A stretch of 64,000 bases of DNA, taken from Kocuria rhizophila DC2201. GTDB lineage: Bacteria > Actinomycetota > Actinomycetes > Actinomycetales > Micrococcaceae. Shown here piece by piece: positions 7,610 through 19,146 of this stretch. The DNA lies in the NCBI RefSeq assembly GCF_000010285.1, contig NC_010617.1:2108001-2172000 (forward strand), read 5' to 3'. A model generated the notes under the pieces. It did no database searches. It was not told where the DNA came from and saw only the letters and a program-made list of their open reading frames with translations. Both the position numbers and the translations under genes were made by a program. Position 1 is the stretch's first letter. Every line of letters starts with the position of its first letter.

Positions 7610-9859
7610 TCAGGCCTTCCTCCAGTCCTCCACGGGCCAGTGGGCCCGGCGGGCCCGGCGGTACAGCTGCAGGTCCGGGTTCACGGCGTGGGGGTGGCCC
7701 ACGAGGGACAGCCAGCTGGCGTCCGCCACGGAGTCCCCGTAGCCGTAGGAGCGACTGAGGTCCAGACCGTGGTCCTGGGCGTAGCGCTTGAGCCACTGCG
7801 CGCGGGCCTCGTCCACGAGCGGCGGGGTGGCCAGGTAGCCGGTGAGCACACCGTCCACCTGGTCCATGCGCCCCGCCACGACGTCGTCGAACAGCTCGGC
7901 CACCGGGCTCACCAGCAGGTCCAGTGAGCCCGTGACCAGCACGGTGCGGTGCCCCGCCTCGCGGTGCTCCCGGATCTGCGCAAGCGCCCCCGGGCGCACG
8001 CTGCGTTCCACGGCCCGCCCGAGCGAACCGTTCATCAGCTCCGTGACCCGTTCCACGGAAACTCCCCGATAGCGGCGCAGGAACGCGCGGATGAACTCCC
8101 CGCGGTCGCGGCGCTCGGCGGCGATGTAGGTGCCCGCGCCGCCGAGCAGCTCGACGAGCTCCCCCGGCCACTGCAGCGGGCTGAGCTCCCGGCGGCGCAG
8201 CTGCGCGTACTGGCTCACGATCGTGCCCGCGGCCACGGTGCCCTCGAGGTCGAACACGGCCACGACGTCCGTGCCCCCGTTCATGCGCCGCTGCCGTACG
8301 GCCCGCCGGCGTGAGGCCTCCTTGGCCCGGCCGTACGCGCGCGTCATCTCGGTCAGGGCGGGCAGGTGCACGTTCTGCCAGTAGTCCGCCCAGTCGATCG
8401 CGCGCACGTCGAAATGGAGGTCCTCGGGGGTGTCCGCGGGCAGGGAGCGGTCCAGCTGCCGCGTGCGGGTGTCGTCGAAGATCATCTCGGTGCGCGTGTA
8501 GTTCTGGTACAGGTCCACGTAGGTGCGCAGGGACCCCAGCCCGGTCTGGACCCGGTGCAGCGAGTTGGTCCACTCCCGGGTCCGCGCGGTGGCGGGCAGC
8601 ACCGAGCTCACGCGGCTGCCCGCAGCCGCGAGCTTCTCCTTCACGGCCAGCCCGCGCTCCATCGCGTTGTTCGCCGGGAACGTCCACTCAGGCACCCGGA
8701 TCGGGGTGCCGTGGGAGTCCTCGAGCGGGCGCTCCAGGAAGTAGGCGCGCACGCTGCGGTACATCCGGTGGAACGGCAGGGGGTTGGAGGCCCCCGAGCA
8801 GACCTGGTAGTAGGCGGAGTGCGGCCCCGCGGCGGCGTCGTCCGTGGGCTCCTGCTCCCGGTGACCGCCCAGGGCGAGGGCCACGATCGCGTTGACCACG
8901 AAGTCCACCGGGATCACGTCCAGCACCGAGTCCGGCAGCCCGGGGAACTCCGGCAGCGCGCCCTTGGCGTAGGCCATGATCAGCGGGTCCGCGACCTTGT
9001 AGCCGTCGATCCACCCGGGGAAGGGGTGGCGCAGGGCGGACTCGATGATGGACGGGCGCACGACCGAGAGCCGGTGCCCGACCCCGGCCCACTTCTGCTC
9101 CGCCACGCGCTCGCCCAGCGCCTTGGTGAACGTGTAGATGTCGGTCCACCCCAGGGACTGGGCCCGGGTGCGGCCGTGGTCCACGAGGCGTGCGCGCACC
9201 CACTCGCGCCGGGCCTCCTCCGCGGCGCGTGCCACGGACTTGGGCCCCTCCTTGCCGTGCTGGGCGGTGGCCCGGCGGATGAAGGCCTCCAGCCGCTCGG
9301 GCGAGCGGGATTCCACCTCGGCGGTGTCGGCCGCGCCCACGGCGGCGTCGTACTCGACCTGCCAGTCGACGTCGTGCTCCACGGAGGTCTCGGGGCGCAG
9401 TCCCTTGGCGATCCCGCCCACGTAGCACGTGGATATGTGGATCACGTGCGGGTCCTGGCCGGTCGCGCGCAGGGCGTCGTAGAGTCCCACGGCGCCGTTC
9501 ACGTTGGTGCGGAAGGCCTCGTCGATCGGGGGGTCGAAGGAGACCGTGGAGGCGGAGTGCACCACCACGTCGAACGGCTCGGCGATCTCCGCCAGCCCCG
9601 TGAGGTCCCCCTCAAGCACGCTCGTGCGGGCCTCGAAGACCTCTCGCGCCCGCTGCTCCCCCACGGCCTCGCGCCACGTCCGGAAGGACGGCTTGTGCAG
9701 CAGCTGCCGCAGCCGGTCGGCGCCGGACTGGGACCCCTTGGGCCGGACCACCGCCGTCACGTGCGTGGTCTCCGAGCTCGAGAGCAGCCGTTCGAGGACC
9801 GCCTGCCCCAGGAAGCCCGTGGCCCCCGTGAGCAGGACGCGTGTGGTGGTGTCGGTCAA
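7610..9859 (-). CDS. Fatty acyl-CoA reductase fused to a HAD-IB hydrolase domain
   Basis: A 749-residue two-domain protein. Residues 1-~500 are an NAD(P)-dependent fatty acyl reductase of the NAD_binding_4/'male sterility' type: TGATGFLG at 10-17, the active-site YTFTK, and the hallmark 'RPSIIESALRHPFPGWIDG...DVIPVDFVVNA'. It should reduce acyl-CoA to aldehyde or alcohol. Residues ~530-749 are a HAD-IB hydrolase like SerB/CicA: motif I is D537-L-E-G-T, motif II TGS near 643, a lysine near 691 and motif IV GDSVAD near 708. Motif I has Glu where the second Asp is usual, so activity of this domain is uncertain. The gene is divergent from the ether-lipid operon and followed by tetR. Confidence 0.9.
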   Translation of the reverse strand: MTDTTTRVLLTGATGFLGQAVLERLLSSSETTHVTAVVRPKGSQSGADRLRQLLHKPSFRTWREAVGEQRAREVFEARTSVLEGDLTGLAEIAEPFDVVVHSASTVSFDPPIDEAFRTNVNGAVGLYDALRATGQDPHVIHISTCYVGGIAKGLRPETSVEHDVDWQVEYDAAVGAADTAEVESRSPERLEAFIRRATAQHGKEGPKSVARAAEEARREWVRARLVDHGRTRAQSLGWTDIYTFTKALGERVAEQKWAGVGHRLSVVRPSIIESALRHPFPGWIDGYKVADPLIMAYAKGALPEFPGLPDSVLDVIPVDFVVNAIVALALGGHREQEPTDDAAAGPHSAYYQVCSGASNPLPFHRMYRSVRAYFLERPLEDSHGTPIRVPEWTFPANNAMERGLAVKEKLAAAGSRVSSVLPATARTREWTNSLHRVQTGLGSLRTYVDLYQNYTRTEMIFDDTRTRQLDRSLPADTPEDLHFDVRAIDWADYWQNVHLPALTEMTRAYGRAKEASRRRAVRQRRMNGGTDVVAVFDLEGTVAAGTIVSQYAQLRRRELSPLQWPGELVELLGGAGTYIAAERRDRGEFIRAFLRRYRGVSVERVTELMNGSLGRAVERSVRPGALAQIREHREAGHRTVLVTGSLDLLVSPVAELFDDVVAGRMDQVDGVLTGYLATPPLVDEARAQWLKRYAQDHGLDLSRSYGYGDSVADASWLSLVGHPHAVNPDLQLYRRARRAHWPVEDWRKA

Positions 9860-9904
9860 GGGATCCTCCGAGGGTCTGGACGACGCCCCGCCCTCCGGCG
9901 GCGG

Positions 9905-9924
9905 CTACGCTACGCCTACCGTAG
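9905..9924. promoter_or_regulatory. Candidate TetR operator between the reductase and SDR operons
   Basis: The dyad CTACG-N10-CGTAG, with overlapping copies of CTACG/GCCTACC, sits in the 79-base gap between two divergent operons. A TANNNT -10 candidate (TAGTGT) and GGAG ribosome site of the SDR gene follow at once, so a bound repressor would block them. Confidence 0.35.
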
Positions 9925-9938
9925 TGTATTTTGGAGCC

Positions 9939-10721
9939 ATGCTTACCGCTCTCGTGACCGGTGGGACGTCAGGCATCGGTGCCGCGTTCGCACGATCCCT
10001 CGCCCGCAGGGGCTTCAATCTCGTCCTGGTCGCACGGGACACCGCCCGCCTCGAGGAGACCGCCCGCGAGCTGGCCGCCGAGCACGGGGTGCACGTGGAG
10101 ACCATCACCGCGGACCTCGCGGTGCGCGAGCAGCTGTGGCACGTGGCCCAGCGGCTCGAGGACCCGCAGCACCCCGTGGACATGCTCGTCAACAACGCGG
10201 GCTTCTCCGTGAAGACCCCCTACACCGCCGAGGACTTCCGGCAGCACGAGAAGGGCTTCGACGTCATGTGCGCGGCGGTCACCCGGCTCTCGGGGGCGGC
10301 AGCCCGGGCCATGATCGCCCGCGGCACGGGGTGGATCGTCAACGTCTCCTCCACGTCCGGGTACGTGACCATGGGCGAGTACTCCGCAATCAAGGCCTAC
10401 ACCACCAGCATGACCGAGTCCCTGGCGGTGGAGCTGCACGGCACCGGCGTCCACGCCACCGCGCTGCTGCCGGGCTGGGTCCGCACCGAGTTCCACAGCC
10501 GGGCGGGCATCACCGGCTCCTCCATCCCGGACTTCATGTGGCTCGACGCCGACCGCCTCGTGGAGGAGGCGCTCGCGGACGTCGCACGCGGCAAGGTCAT
10601 CTCGATCCCCACGCTGCGCTACAAGGTCATGGCCACCACCCTGCGCCACCTCCCGCGCCCCGCGGTGCGCTGGGTCTCCCGGAAGATCTCCGGGATCCGA
10701 CGCCGCGAGATCCCGGCCTGA
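9939..10721 (+). CDS. Short-chain dehydrogenase (candidate acyl/alkyl-DHAP reductase)
   Basis: A 260-residue classical SDR: TGGTSGIG at residues 7-14 binds NAD(P), NNAGF follows the fourth strand, and the catalytic YSAIK places Tyr148 and Lys152. Arg and Ser residues after strand 2 (LVARDT) favour NADPH. The ATG at 9939 has GGAG just upstream. It leads an operon with an acyltransferase (four bases on) and an alkylglycerone-phosphate-synthase-like gene. Its natural partner reaction there would be reduction of 1-alkyl- or 1-acyl-dihydroxyacetone phosphate. That role is inferred from context; SDR sequence alone does not show it. Confidence 0.9.
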   Translation: MLTALVTGGTSGIGAAFARSLARRGFNLVLVARDTARLEETARELAAEHGVHVETITADLAVREQLWHVAQRLEDPQHPVDMLVNNAGFSVKTPYTAEDFRQHEKGFDVMCAAVTRLSGAAARAMIARGTGWIVNVSSTSGYVTMGEYSAIKAYTTSMTESLAVELHGTGVHATALLPGWVRTEFHSRAGITGSSIPDFMWLDADRLVEEALADVARGKVISIPTLRYKVMATTLRHLPRPAVRWVSRKISGIRRREIPA

Positions 10722-10725
10722 TCCC

Positions 10726-11559
10726 GTGGCACCCGCACACGAGCGCACCTCCGGCCCGTCCGCCGACACCGGGGGACGACGCCGCCCCGCCCCTCCCGAG
10801 CCCCGCCCCCGCGTGCTGGACTCGCTCGAGGGCCCGGCGGGCCAGCAGGACCCGCACCCCCCGGCCCCGCCGGCCGAGTCCGCAGAGCTCACCGCCGCCC
10901 ACTACACGCGGCCCGTGCGCCGGGTGGTACGCAGGATCGTGCAGACCGTGTTCTTCCGCGGTCTCGTGAACCGCACCATCTCCCGCAGCAACGTGGTGGA
11001 CCCCGCGGCCTACGGGGTCAAGGGCACGTGCGTGGTGGTGGCCAACCACTCGAGCCACCTGGACGCCCCGCTCGTGATGAGCGGCGTGCCCCACTACATC
11101 TCGCGGGATCTCGCCACCGGGGTGGCCGCGGACTACTTCTTCACCACGTGGCACAAGAAGTTCTTCACCCAGCTGGTGTTCAACGCGTTCCCCGTGGACC
11201 GCCGCGGGGAGGGCGCCAACCGCGGGCTGTCCAAGAAGCTGCTGGCGGCGGGCGTGCCGCTGCTGATCTTCCCCGAGGGAACCCGCTCGAAGACCGGCAG
11301 GATGGCCCCGTTCCAGGTGGGAGCGGCGTCGTTGGCGCTGTCCACCCAGGTGCCCGTGGTTCCGGTCGCGCTCATCGGCGCGCACGAGGCCATGCCCCGC
11401 GGCACCAGCTGGCCGCGGCGCGGGCGCCCGCCCGTGGTCGTGGCCGTGGGCGCCCCGCTGCGCGCCCGGGGCAACGAGAACGCCGCGGGCTTCAACGAGC
11501 GCATCGAGGCCGCCGTGCGCGCCCTCTACGCCGCCAACCGGCACCGCATCCAGGACTAG
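10726..11559 (+). CDS. PlsC-type acyltransferase
   Basis: A 277-residue lysophospholipid/glycerophosphate-type acyltransferase. The first ~55 residues are proline-rich and disordered. The catalytic HX4D motif is H108-SSHL-D113, the substrate motif FPEGTRS is near 182-188 and PVVPVAL forms block IV. It would transfer an acyl chain to a glycerol- or DHAP-phosphate. The GTG start is four bases after the SDR stop, so translation is coupled; no other start is better. In this operon it could act as the DHAP acyltransferase that supplies the next enzyme, or as the later sn-2 acyltransferase. Confidence 0.88.
   Translation: MAPAHERTSGPSADTGGRRRPAPPEPRPRVLDSLEGPAGQQDPHPPAPPAESAELTAAHYTRPVRRVVRRIVQTVFFRGLVNRTISRSNVVDPAAYGVKGTCVVVANHSSHLDAPLVMSGVPHYISRDLATGVAADYFFTTWHKKFFTQLVFNAFPVDRRGEGANRGLSKKLLAAGVPLLIFPEGTRSKTGRMAPFQVGAASLALSTQVPVVPVALIGAHEAMPRGTSWPRRGRPPVVVAVGAPLRARGNENAAGFNERIEAAVRALYAANRHRIQD
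10775..10786 (-). repeat. Copy of interspersed 12-mer GGCGGCGTCGTC
   Basis: Exact copy (minus strand) in the disordered N-terminal codons of the PlsC-type gene. Confidence 0.5.
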
Positions 11560-11587
11560 AGACCCCCCGGCAGAGAGGTTGCCCCGA

Positions 11588-13264
11588 ATGGCAGACGTGA
11601 AGCACCAGAAGTGGTGGGGCTGGGGCGAGGAGGGCGTGTTCTTCGACTACCGGAACAAGCCCGCCTTCGCGCCCTTCGTGAAGGAGGCCATCGGGGTCTC
11701 CCTGCGGCCCCGCGAGCGGGACACGGTGGACTTCTCCACCGCACGGGTCCCGGCCTCCCGGGCACCCCAGGACGTCCTGGAGCAGCTGCGCGGGATCGTC
11801 GGCCGGGACCACCTGAGCACCGAGGACGAGACGCGCATCGTGCACTGGGCCGGGAAGTCCGTGCTGGAGCTGCTGCAGACGCTGCGCAACGACTTCGCCC
11901 GCGTGCCGGACGTGGTGCTCTACCCGGGCAGCGAGGAGGAGGTCGGCGAGCTCCTGCGGGCCGCCGTGGACCGGGACCTCGTGGTGATCCCCTTCGGCGG
12001 CGGTTCCAGCATCTCCCGAAGCCTGCAGGCGGACCCGCACGAGAGCCGCTGCATCGTGTCCCTGGACCTGGGCCGGCTCAACCGGGTGCTCGAGATCGAC
12101 GAGACCTCGGGCCTCGCCACCATCCAGGCGGGTGTGCTGGGACCGGACATGGAGGAGCAGCTCAACGCCCGCGGGTGGACCATGGGCCACTTCCCCGACT
12201 CGTTCGCGCACTCCACGCTGGGCGGCTGGGCCGCCACCCGCTCCTCCGGCATGCAGTCGGACAAGTACGGGGACATCGCGGACATCGTGCGCGGGCTGCG
12301 CATGGTGCGCCCGACAGGCACCGTGGTGCTGCGACCCCTGCCCTCCACCTCCACGGGCCCCGGGCTGCGGGAGATGGTCATCGGCTCCGAGGGCCGCCTC
12401 GGTGTCATCACCGAGCTCACGGTGCACGTGCACCGGCTGCCGGAGCAGCACGAGGTCATCGCCTACATGTTCCCCACGTGGCAGCAGGCGCTGACCGCGG
12501 TGCGCCGGTACACCGAGGCGGAGATCCCCCTGACCTTCGCGCGCGTCTCGGACGCCCACGAGACCGCGTTCTCCCTGGCCACCCAGAAGGCGGCCACCTC
12601 CGTGAAGGGCAGGCTCGCGGCCAGGGGGCAGGACGCGCTGTGGGCCGTGATGCGCCGGCGCGGCTGGGACACGGACGCCATGTGCATCTCCTACGTGTGC
12701 TTCGAGGGCAGCGCGAAGGACGTCGCCGACCGCAAGAAGGCTGTAGCGGCCATCGCCAAGTCCCAGGGCGCCCTCGTGCTCGGCTCCGGGCCGGGCGCCC
12801 TCTACGACCAGAAGAAGTTCGACACCCCGCACCTGCGCGACTTCCTGCTCGAGCAGAACACCGTGGGGGACGTCTCCGAGACCGCGGCGCCCTGGTCACG
12901 GCTCACCACGGTGCACAAGAACGCCTACGACGCCGTCCAGCGCGCCTACGAGCGCCTCGGCAAAACCGGGTGGGTGATGTCCCACATGTCCCACTCGTAC
13001 CACTCGGGGGCGTGCCTGTACTTCACGTTCGCCTACGTCTTCGACGAGGAGGACCCCTACGAGGAGTACCGGGTGATCAAGTCCGCCATCCAGCAGTCCT
13101 TCGTGGACTCCGGGGCCACCCTGTCCCACCACCACGGCGTGGGCGTCGAGCATCAGCCCTGGATGGAGCAGGACGTCTCCCCCGAGGGCGTCGCCCTGCT
13201 CAAGGGCCTCTTCGAGGTCGCCGACCCCGGGGAGAACCTCAACCCGGGCAAGATCGTCTCCTGA
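11588..13264 (+). CDS. Alkylglycerone-phosphate synthase-like FAD enzyme (ether lipid synthesis)
   Basis: A 558-residue FAD_binding_4 flavoprotein that matches alkyl-DHAP synthase (AGPS) throughout: the N-terminal 'KWWGWGEE' signature, the FAD loop PFGGGSSIS, GHFPDSFAHSTLGGWAATRSSGM, IGSEGRLGVITE, SETAAPW, SYHSGACLYFTFAY and SHHHGVG. Tyr478 of ACLYF and His514-516 line up with the catalytic tyrosine and histidine cluster of the mammalian enzyme. AGPS replaces the acyl chain of acyl-DHAP with a fatty alcohol to form the ether bond. Simple FAD-linked lactate/glycolate oxidases lack these signatures. The ATG at 11588 has AGAGAGG upstream. It is the third gene of the SDR-plsC operon. Confidence 0.88.
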   Translation: MADVKHQKWWGWGEEGVFFDYRNKPAFAPFVKEAIGVSLRPRERDTVDFSTARVPASRAPQDVLEQLRGIVGRDHLSTEDETRIVHWAGKSVLELLQTLRNDFARVPDVVLYPGSEEEVGELLRAAVDRDLVVIPFGGGSSISRSLQADPHESRCIVSLDLGRLNRVLEIDETSGLATIQAGVLGPDMEEQLNARGWTMGHFPDSFAHSTLGGWAATRSSGMQSDKYGDIADIVRGLRMVRPTGTVVLRPLPSTSTGPGLREMVIGSEGRLGVITELTVHVHRLPEQHEVIAYMFPTWQQALTAVRRYTEAEIPLTFARVSDAHETAFSLATQKAATSVKGRLAARGQDALWAVMRRRGWDTDAMCISYVCFEGSAKDVADRKKAVAAIAKSQGALVLGSGPGALYDQKKFDTPHLRDFLLEQNTVGDVSETAAPWSRLTTVHKNAYDAVQRAYERLGKTGWVMSHMSHSYHSGACLYFTFAYVFDEEDPYEEYRVIKSAIQQSFVDSGATLSHHHGVGVEHQPWMEQDVSPEGVALLKGLFEVADPGENLNPGKIVS

Positions 13265-13310
13265 GGCGGCTCGGCACTCCAGGCCTGAGCGACCCCGTGG
13301 ACCCGGGGGT

Positions 13311-13436
13311 GTTGCCGGGGCCCGGACTGCTGCCGGGGCCAGGGCTGCCGCCGGGGCCTGTACGGTCCCGGCCACCCGGGGCCGTACAGGCCCCGGGATT
13401 GCTGCCAGAGCCGGTGTTGGTGCCGGGGCCGGGAGT
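13311..13436. repeat. 18-bp-phased imperfect GC-rich repeats
   Basis: Units of 18 bases with core TGCCGGGGCC start at 13311, 13329 and 13347 and, still in phase, at 13401 and 13419. The middle units are replaced by the arms of a terminator hairpin. Neither strand shows a supported gene. Confidence 0.6.
13351..13396. terminator. Bidirectional terminator between the AGPS and acetoacetyl-CoA synthetase genes
   Basis: A 19-bp stem (13351-13369 with 13378-13396, one wobble) with an 8-base loop sits between two convergent genes. Confidence 0.75.
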
Positions 13437-13473
13437 GTCGCGGAGGGCTGCGCTGGTGCGCGCGGGAGGACCG

Positions 13474-15480
13474 CTACGGACGCTCGGCTGACCTGCCGGT
13501 GAACTCCTGCGCCGCGCGCGCGTACCAGTCCAGGACTTCGGCGTCCTCGGCCGTGGCCCGGTTCACCGAGGTGGGATCCGCGCCCTGGAAGAGCCTCTTC
13601 ACGGGGATCTCCAGCGGCTTGCCCGTGCGGGTCCGTGGCACCGCGGGCGCCTCGATGATCTCGTCCGGGACGTAGCGCGGAGAGACCTGTTCCCGGATGG
13701 CGGTGACGATGCGCCGGCGCAGCTCCTCGTCCAGCCGGGTGCCGGGCTCCGGCACCACGAACAGGGGCATGAAGTAGTCCCCGCCCGCCAGTTCCGCACC
13801 GATCACCATGGACGCGGACACCCCCGCCACGCGGTCCACCACGTGCGTGAGGTCCGCCGATCCCATCCGGATCCCACCACGGTTGATCGTGGAGTCCGAG
13901 CGGCCGTGCACGACGAAGGGCCCCTGGGACAGCTGCGTCACCCAGTCGCCCTGCCGCCACACTCCCGGAAACATGTCGAAGTAGGCGGCACGGTACCGGC
14001 TGCCGTCCTCATCGCCCCAGAAGAACACCGGCATGCTGGGCATGGGGGCGGTGATCACCAGCTCGCCCACCTCGTCCCACACGCGCTCCCCGCGGGAGTT
14101 CCAGGACTCCGCGGCCACACCCAGGTACGGGCCCATGATCTCGCCCCGGTACACGGACTGGTACGGATTGGTGCCGATGAACGCGCTCGTGACGTCAGTG
14201 CCGCCCGAGTCGGAGCCGAGGCGCACCGTGGGTGAGACGGCCTCGTAGACCCAGTCCCAGGCGGCGTCGGGAAGCGGGGAGCCCGTGACCAGGATCGATC
14301 GGAGGGAGGACAGGTCCATGCGGACGTTGGGGACCACCCCTGCGCGCTGCACCATGCTCAGAATGCCCGCGCCCGCACCGAAGAACGTGGCCCGGTGCCG
14401 CGCCACGAGCTCGAAGGACTTCTCCGGGCCGCCGTGGGTCGGGGACCCGTCGTAGGTGATGATGCGGGCGCCGGTGAGCAGGATGCCCACGAGCATGTTC
14501 CACACCATCCAGGTGGTCGCCACGGCGTAGTAGGCGATGTCCTCCGGACCCAGACCCGCATGCAGGCCGAGGGCCTTGTGGAACTCGAGCACCACTCCCC
14601 CGTGGGAGTGAACAATCCCTTTCGGTTTACCCGTGGTGCCCGAGGAGTACAGGATCCACAGTGGATGCTCGAAGGGCACCTGCTCGTAGCGGGGCACGGC
14701 CGAGCACTCGAGAATCTCCGAGAGCCGCAGCGCGCCCTCTGGCAGGGCTCCCACTGCCCCCGACGGCTGCTGGTCAACCACGATCAGTTGCTGCACGGAG
14801 GGAAGCACGTCCAGCAGGCCCGCGTAGGAGCCCGTCATGTCCCGCAGAGAGCCTCCGAACCGGTACCCGTCCACCACGAAAAGCACCGTAGGCTCGATCT
14901 GCGCAAACCGGTCCGCAACACCGGAGGGTCCGAAGTCCGTGTTGACCACGGACCACAGCGCGCCCACGCTGGCCGTGGCGAGCAGTGCCACCACGGTCTC
15001 CGGAATGTTCGGCAGGACACCGGCCACGCGGTCACCGCGCCCCACGCCAAGTTCCCTGAGCCGCTGCGCGAGAGCGGCCACGCGGGACTCCAGCTCACGC
15101 CAGGTCCAGGAGACGGGTGCACCGTCCTCGTGCTCCCCGACGATCGCCACCTCGTCGGGCCGGGACTCCGCCCAGCGCAGCGTGTTCTCGGCATAGTTGA
15201 GGCGGGCCCCTGGGAACCAGCACGCGCCGGGCATGGACCGGTCCTCCAGCGCGGCAGTGGCCTCCGACGACGCCACGATCCCGCAGTACTCCCAGACCGC
15301 GCCCCAGAAGGCGTCCAGGTTCTCCACCGACCATGCGTGGAGGGCCTCGAATCCCTCCGTCGGTACACCCCGTGTCCGTGACACCCACTGGGCGAAGTCG
15401 TGCATGCGTGAGCCGCGAATGGACTCCTCGGACGGCGTCCACAGTCGTGCCCGTTCATCCTGGTGGACTGCATCGCTCAT
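13474..15480 (-). CDS. Acetoacetyl-CoA synthetase (acetoacetate-CoA ligase)
   Basis: A 668-residue ANL-family ligase that activates acetoacetate (or a similar short acid) with ATP and CoA. The N-terminus (ESIRGSRMHDFAQWV...FWGAVWEYCGI...MPGACWFPGARLNYAEN) is that of the acetoacetate/acetate ligase group. The P-loop is YSSGTTGKPKGIVHSHGG, and the A10 lysine lies in RTRTGKPLEIPVKRLF near the C-terminus. The length and 'GSDSGGTDVTSAF' segment fit acetoacetyl-CoA synthetase better than acetyl-CoA synthetase. The ATG of MSDAVHQDE has GGAGGG about a dozen bases upstream. It stands alone between the AGPS operon and the rRNA operon. Confidence 0.9.
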   Translation of the reverse strand: MSDAVHQDERARLWTPSEESIRGSRMHDFAQWVSRTRGVPTEGFEALHAWSVENLDAFWGAVWEYCGIVASSEATAALEDRSMPGACWFPGARLNYAENTLRWAESRPDEVAIVGEHEDGAPVSWTWRELESRVAALAQRLRELGVGRGDRVAGVLPNIPETVVALLATASVGALWSVVNTDFGPSGVADRFAQIEPTVLFVVDGYRFGGSLRDMTGSYAGLLDVLPSVQQLIVVDQQPSGAVGALPEGALRLSEILECSAVPRYEQVPFEHPLWILYSSGTTGKPKGIVHSHGGVVLEFHKALGLHAGLGPEDIAYYAVATTWMVWNMLVGILLTGARIITYDGSPTHGGPEKSFELVARHRATFFGAGAGILSMVQRAGVVPNVRMDLSSLRSILVTGSPLPDAAWDWVYEAVSPTVRLGSDSGGTDVTSAFIGTNPYQSVYRGEIMGPYLGVAAESWNSRGERVWDEVGELVITAPMPSMPVFFWGDEDGSRYRAAYFDMFPGVWRQGDWVTQLSQGPFVVHGRSDSTINRGGIRMGSADLTHVVDRVAGVSASMVIGAELAGGDYFMPLFVVPEPGTRLDEELRRRIVTAIREQVSPRYVPDEIIEAPAVPRTRTGKPLEIPVKRLFQGADPTSVNRATAEDAEVLDWYARAAQEFTGRSAERP

Positions 15481-15595
15481 GTCGTTGGTCCCTCCGTCAC
15501 GCCCCCTCATCCTCGAGGCCGGCTGTGCCAGCAACCTATCAGTCAGGACGAGGAGCACGGAGGCGGACTCGCCTGCATGGGTTGTTAAATGCGGG

Positions 15596-15625
15596 GAGGC
15601 CCCACACCGTACGGTGTGGGGCCTC
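15596..15625 (-). terminator. rRNA operon terminator
   Basis: A perfect 30-base palindrome (15-bp stem, no loop spacer) starts 17 bases after 5S on the minus strand, followed there by CCCCGCATTTAAC. Confidence 0.8.
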
Positions 15626-15642
15626 AACCCTGTTCACAATAA

Positions 15643-15760
15643 TTCCGGCGGTGACTTACTCTCCCACACCCTACCGAGTGCAGTACCATCAGCGCTGTGG
15701 GTCTTAGCTACCGGGTTCGGGATGGGACCGGGCGTTTCCCCCACGCTATAACCACCGGAA
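15643..15760 (-). rRNA. rrf: 5S ribosomal RNA
   Basis: About 118 bases. The ends pair (TTCCGGTGG with CACCGCCGGAA) and the conserved CCCATCCCGAAC and GATGGTACTGC segments are present. The exact ends are good to a few bases. Confidence 0.93.
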
Positions 15761-15932
15761 ACCTGCACCACCCCACAACCCGGGGGCGGAAACCTGGTTC
15801 CCGTGCCTACCACGGGTCAAACCTGTATTCCTCTGTCAACCACACACCCACACCCCGTCCGGGGTGGGGGTTGTTGGTGGTCAACCACATAGTGAACGCG
15901 AACACCACTCTCTTGATGACAGATCGTGTGTG
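15761..15932 (-). other. 23S-5S spacer
   Basis: 172 bases with no tRNA. A 25-base segment (15880-15904) is complementary to part of the 16S-23S spacer and forms the base of the 23S processing stalk. Confidence 0.75.
15880..15904 (-). other. 23S processing stem, 3' arm
   Basis: Pairs over 25 bases with 19122-19146: 22 Watson-Crick pairs and 3 G-U wobbles in the RNA. This is the kind of long stem cut by RNase III-like enzymes around pre-23S. Confidence 0.7.
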
Positions 15933-19053
<3,121 letters not shown>

Positions 19054-19076
19054 CGCCACACAACACAAATAAATCA

Positions 19077-19086
19077 TCAAAGAACA
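19077..19086 (-). promoter_or_regulatory. boxA-like antitermination element
   Basis: TGTTCTTTGA on the minus strand, 24 bases before 23S, resembles boxA elements of rRNA operons bound by NusB/S10. Confidence 0.45.
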
Positions 19087-19121
19087 CACCACACACCCTT
19101 CCAGGTGCGCGGCGTCAAAGA

Positions 19122-19146
19122 TGCTCGCGTCCACTATGTAGTTGAC
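19122..19146 (-). other. 23S processing stem, 5' arm
   Basis: Complementary to 15880-15904. It brings both ends of pre-23S together. Confidence 0.7.

Noticed and set aside
13311-13436. Possible CRISPR array
   Set aside because: The 18-base units are contiguous and imperfect, with no unique spacers and no cas genes nearby.
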